Assembly: GCF_019075875.1 (NCBI RefSeq)
Contig: NZ_JAHOOZ010000002.1
Location: forward strand, 186,001 to 250,000
Reading direction: 5' to 3'
Origin: Novosphingobium sp. G106
GTDB lineage: Bacteria > Pseudomonadota > Alphaproteobacteria > Sphingomonadales > Sphingomonadaceae
DNA: 64,000 bases
Shown here: positions 61,831 through 64,000 of the stretch, piece by piece
Position numbering within the stretch: position 1 is the first letter of the stretch
Layout of the letters: the number at the start of each line of letters is the position of its first letter
Notes under the pieces: generated by a model
The model's database searches: none
Seen by the model: the letters and a program-made list of their open reading frames with translations, nothing else
Told to the model about the DNA's origin: nothing
Program-made: the position numbers and the translations under genes

Positions 61831-63549
61831 ATGACCGATACGACCGTCATCGACCGCACTCACGATCTTTCGCAGCCGCTTGAACGGCTCGGTCCGGACG
61901 AAACCATGAAGGACCGCAGCGACTATTTGCGCGGGACCATCGCCGATGGCCTGCTCGACCGGATCACCGGCGCTGTTCCCTCGGTCGATGACGTGAAGCT
62001 GATGAAGTTTCATGGGATCTATCAGCAGGACGATCGAGACCTGCGCGATGAGCGCCGGCGTCAAAGGCTCGAACCTGCCTATCAGTTCATGATCCGAGTC
62101 AGGCTGCCAGGCGGCGTCTGCACGCCCGCGCAATGGCTGAAGCTCGACGAGCTCGCGCGTGCGCATGGCGGCGAAACCCTACGCATTACCACTCGCCAGA
62201 CATTTCAGTTCCACTGGGTTCTGAAGGACAGCCTTCGACCGATCATCCAGGGCTTGCACGAGACGCTGCTCGACACCGTGGCCGCCTGCGGCGACGACAG
62301 CCGCGGAGTGATGTGCACGGTCGATCCGCAAAGCTCGCGCTTCCATGCCGAGGTCGCCGCCTTGGCCAAACGCGTCAGCGACCATGTCGTTCCGAAGACC
62401 CGGGCCTATCACGAGATCTGGTACGGCAACGAGAGAGTTGCGGGTTCTGACCCCGAAGAGCCGTTCTACGGCCGCACCTACATGCCCCGAAAGTTCAAAA
62501 TCGGCTTTGCACTGCCGCCCTCCAACGACATCGATGTCTACGCCCAAGATCTTGGGCTCATTGCGATCGAGAGTGATGAGGGGCTCGCTGGCTTTAACGT
62601 AGTTATCGGCGGCGGTATGGGCCGCACTGATCAGGCACCTGAGACCTATCCGCGGCTCGCCAGCATGATCGGGTTCGTGCCCGCCGGTCGGGTCATCGCC
62701 TGTGCCGACGCGGTTATGGCCGTTCAGCGCGACTATGGCGATCGCAGGGATCGCCAGCACGCCCGCTTCAAATACACAATTGACGACAAGGGCCTCGACT
62801 GGATTAAAAACGAGATTGAGCGGCGCATGGGGTTTCCATTCGAACGCGAGCGCGCCTTTGATTTCGCGTCGAATGGCGACAGCTATGGGTGGAACACAAC
62901 GCCTGACGGCCGCCACCATCGCACGCTCATCATCGAAAACGGGCGGCTCGATCTCAAGCTGCTCGACGCTCTACGTGATGTCGCCCGCCTCCACCGCGGC
63001 GCATTCAGGCTTACCGCAAATCAAAACCTAATCATCGCCGGCGTCAAAACCGAAGATCGGCCAGCGATCGACGCCATCCTGGCAGAGCACTTTCCGGATA
63101 GCGATCACGTCTCGACACTCCGGCGCAATGCGATCTCCTGCGTGGCTCTGCCGACCTGCGGGCTAGCCATGGCGGAAAGCGAACGATACCTGCCGACGCT
63201 GCTCGAAAAGATCGAGACGATCCTCGCCGAGAACGGCTTGTCCGACGAACCGATCACGGTTCGCATGAGCGGCTGCCCAAATGGCTGTTCGCGCCCCTAT
63301 ATCGCCGAGATCGGGCTGACCGGCCGAGCTCCCGGCAAATACAATCTCTACCTGGGTGGTGGCTTTCACGGCGAGCGTCTCAATCGGATGGTCAAGGAAA
63401 ATATCGGTGAGGCGACGATCATCGACGTGCTGGCGGAAACGCTCGGTAGATACGCAAGAGAAAGGCAGCCAGGCGAGCATTTCGGGGACTTCACCATTCG
63501 GGCCGGTATCGTACGCGAAGTTACGGAGGGGCGATTCTTCAATGACTGA
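61831..63549 (+). CDS. cysI: assimilatory sulfite reductase hemoprotein (beta)
   Basis: 572-residue siroheme / 4Fe-4S protein reducing sulfite to sulfide with six electrons. Siroheme and cluster ligands are Cys437 and Cys443 (CVALPTCG) and Cys482 and Cys486 (SGCPNGCSRPY). RITTRQTFQFHWVLKDSLRP, NVVIGGGMGRTDQAPETYPR and GLAMAESER are conserved blocks. Length and motifs are normal. It is co-transcribed with cysJ, and its 3' end overlaps the next gene by 8 bases. Confidence 0.95.
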   Translation: MTDTTVIDRTHDLSQPLERLGPDETMKDRSDYLRGTIADGLLDRITGAVPSVDDVKLMKFHGIYQQDDRDLRDERRRQRLEPAYQFMIRVRLPGGVCTPAQWLKLDELARAHGGETLRITTRQTFQFHWVLKDSLRPIIQGLHETLLDTVAACGDDSRGVMCTVDPQSSRFHAEVAALAKRVSDHVVPKTRAYHEIWYGNERVAGSDPEEPFYGRTYMPRKFKIGFALPPSNDIDVYAQDLGLIAIESDEGLAGFNVVIGGGMGRTDQAPETYPRLASMIGFVPAGRVIACADAVMAVQRDYGDRRDRQHARFKYTIDDKGLDWIKNEIERRMGFPFERERAFDFASNGDSYGWNTTPDGRHHRTLIIENGRLDLKLLDALRDVARLHRGAFRLTANQNLIIAGVKTEDRPAIDAILAEHFPDSDHVSTLRRNAISCVALPTCGLAMAESERYLPTLLEKIETILAENGLSDEPITVRMSGCPNGCSRPYIAEIGLTGRAPGKYNLYLGGGFHGERLNRMVKENIGEATIIDVLAETLGRYARERQPGEHFGDFTIRAGIVREVTEGRFFND

Positions 63550-64000
63550 TCACCGCGATTTCTCGCCGCACCCGCAGACCACCGCTGCCGCCTATGGCGT
63601 GGCCAGCGATCGAGCTTTCGGCGCGGTCGCGCCGCCACTTTACCTCTCAAGCACCTACGAGTTCGCCGGCTACGAAGAGCCGCGCCTTTACGATTACGGT
63701 CGCGCGGGCAACCCAACTCGCGATTTGCTCGGTCACGCGCTGGCGAAACTCGAACTCGGGGCAGGGAGCATCATCACCTCGAGCGGTATGTCCGCCCTCG
63801 ACTTGCTGGTCAGCCGCCAGCGGCCCGACGACCTCATTCTCGCACCGCATGATTGCTATGGCGGCACGATGCGCCTCCTCAAAGCGCGCGCCGAGCTCGG
63901 CCATTGTAGCGTTCGGTTCGTCGATCAATCCGATGTATCGGCATTTGCAGACGCGCTGGAGGAAGTTCCCTCGCTCGTCCTGATCGAAACGCCGAGCAAT
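63542..64000 (+). CDS. PLP-dependent Cys/Met metabolism enzyme, partial
   Basis: First 153 residues of a cystathionine-gamma-synthase/lyase-family enzyme; the window ends before the catalytic Lys. Visible: FGAVAPPLYLSSTYEFAG, DYGRAGNPTRDLLGHALAKL (substrate-binding Tyr-x-Arg and NPTR), SIITSSGMSALDLL and LILAPHDCYGGTMRLLKARA. It begins inside the end of cysI, so it would use the sulfide from CysJI to make homocysteine or cysteine. MetB, MetZ and MccB-like cannot be told apart here. Confidence 0.87.
   Translation, partial: MTDHRDFSPHPQTTAAAYGVASDRAFGAVAPPLYLSSTYEFAGYEEPRLYDYGRAGNPTRDLLGHALAKLELGAGSIITSSGMSALDLLVSRQRPDDLILAPHDCYGGTMRLLKARAELGHCSVRFVDQSDVSAFADALEEVPSLVLIETPSN

Noticed and set aside
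1..64000. tRNA, rRNA, CRISPR, insertion sequences or attachment sites
   Set aside because: None were recognised by eye on either strand; a covariance-model and repeat search would be needed to exclude a missed small RNA gene.

Overview
The window reads as chromosomal or large-plasmid DNA of a GC-rich alphaproteobacterium, most likely a sphingomonad. This is inferred from the 5-aminolevulinate-synthase (C4) route to heme, the cyoABCD-surf1 layout with an adjoining MFS gene, a giant NdvB/ChvB-type cyclic glucan synthase, two small ECF sigma factors of one subfamily, a DUF4142-cupredoxin pair and a family of DUF/USP stress genes. No rRNA, tRNA, insertion sequence or CRISPR array was seen. Genes are dense, and many neighbours share ATGA stop/start overlaps.

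Layout. 1-3.2 kb: the 3' end of zwf, then a stretch of decaying genes (HAD hydrolase, spermidine-synthase-like, DUF983) mixed with intact small genes and a GNAT. 3.2-9.6 kb: pckA, two small overlapping unknowns, a divergent XRE regulator with a perfect 17-bp palindrome and an overlapping SulP transporter, a thiolase, a DUF1275 gene interrupted by TGA, and a PhnA-like protein. 10-20.3 kb: a 2854-residue cyclic beta-1,2-glucan synthase, overlapped at its start by an ECF sigma factor, then an AT-rich patch and the collapsed remains of phosphoglucomutase. 20.4-23.3 kb: DUF488, uracil-DNA glycosylase-like and glycine-rich membrane proteins, divergent from a soluble histidine kinase. 23.3-30.8 kb: cytochrome o quinol oxidase cyoABCD with surf1, an MFS transporter and heme A synthase. 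30.8-34.5 kb: an FMN glutamate-synthase-like enzyme and a Na+/H+ antiporter.

34.6-40.7 kb: a tightly overlapping antioxidant operon (1-Cys peroxiredoxin, beta carbonic anhydrase, unknown 132-aa protein, 2OG-Fe oxygenase, Fe superoxide dismutase, unknown 82-aa protein), then two membrane proteins and a LysR regulator. A nearly identical 23-bp motif lies in front of both the peroxiredoxin and the LysR gene. 40.9-46.1 kb: hemA, then an Rrf2/NsrR-type repressor divergent from multicopper oxidase - diheme cytochrome c - monoheme cytochrome c - nirK. This matches the ncgABC-nirK cluster known from Nitrosomonas europaea and is the most coherent functional system here: nitrite reduction and nitrosative-stress defence, with a plausible NsrR-type operator overlapping the start of ncgA. 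47-53.4 kb: a probable copper/metal uptake group (PepSY membrane protein, TonB receptor, DUF2946), a second ECF sigma factor, a DUF4142 protein and a cupredoxin.

53.4-64 kb: a cytosolic double-retropepsin/PDZ protein, a divergent MreB paralogue, an orphan cytochrome aa3 subunit I, a universal stress protein, and an assimilatory sulfite reductase operon (cysJ-cysI-PLP enzyme, the last cut by the window end) preceded by two clear inverted repeats. Overall the window is a stress-, respiration- and redox-rich accessory region in which at least six genes are decaying while the adjacent operons look intact.
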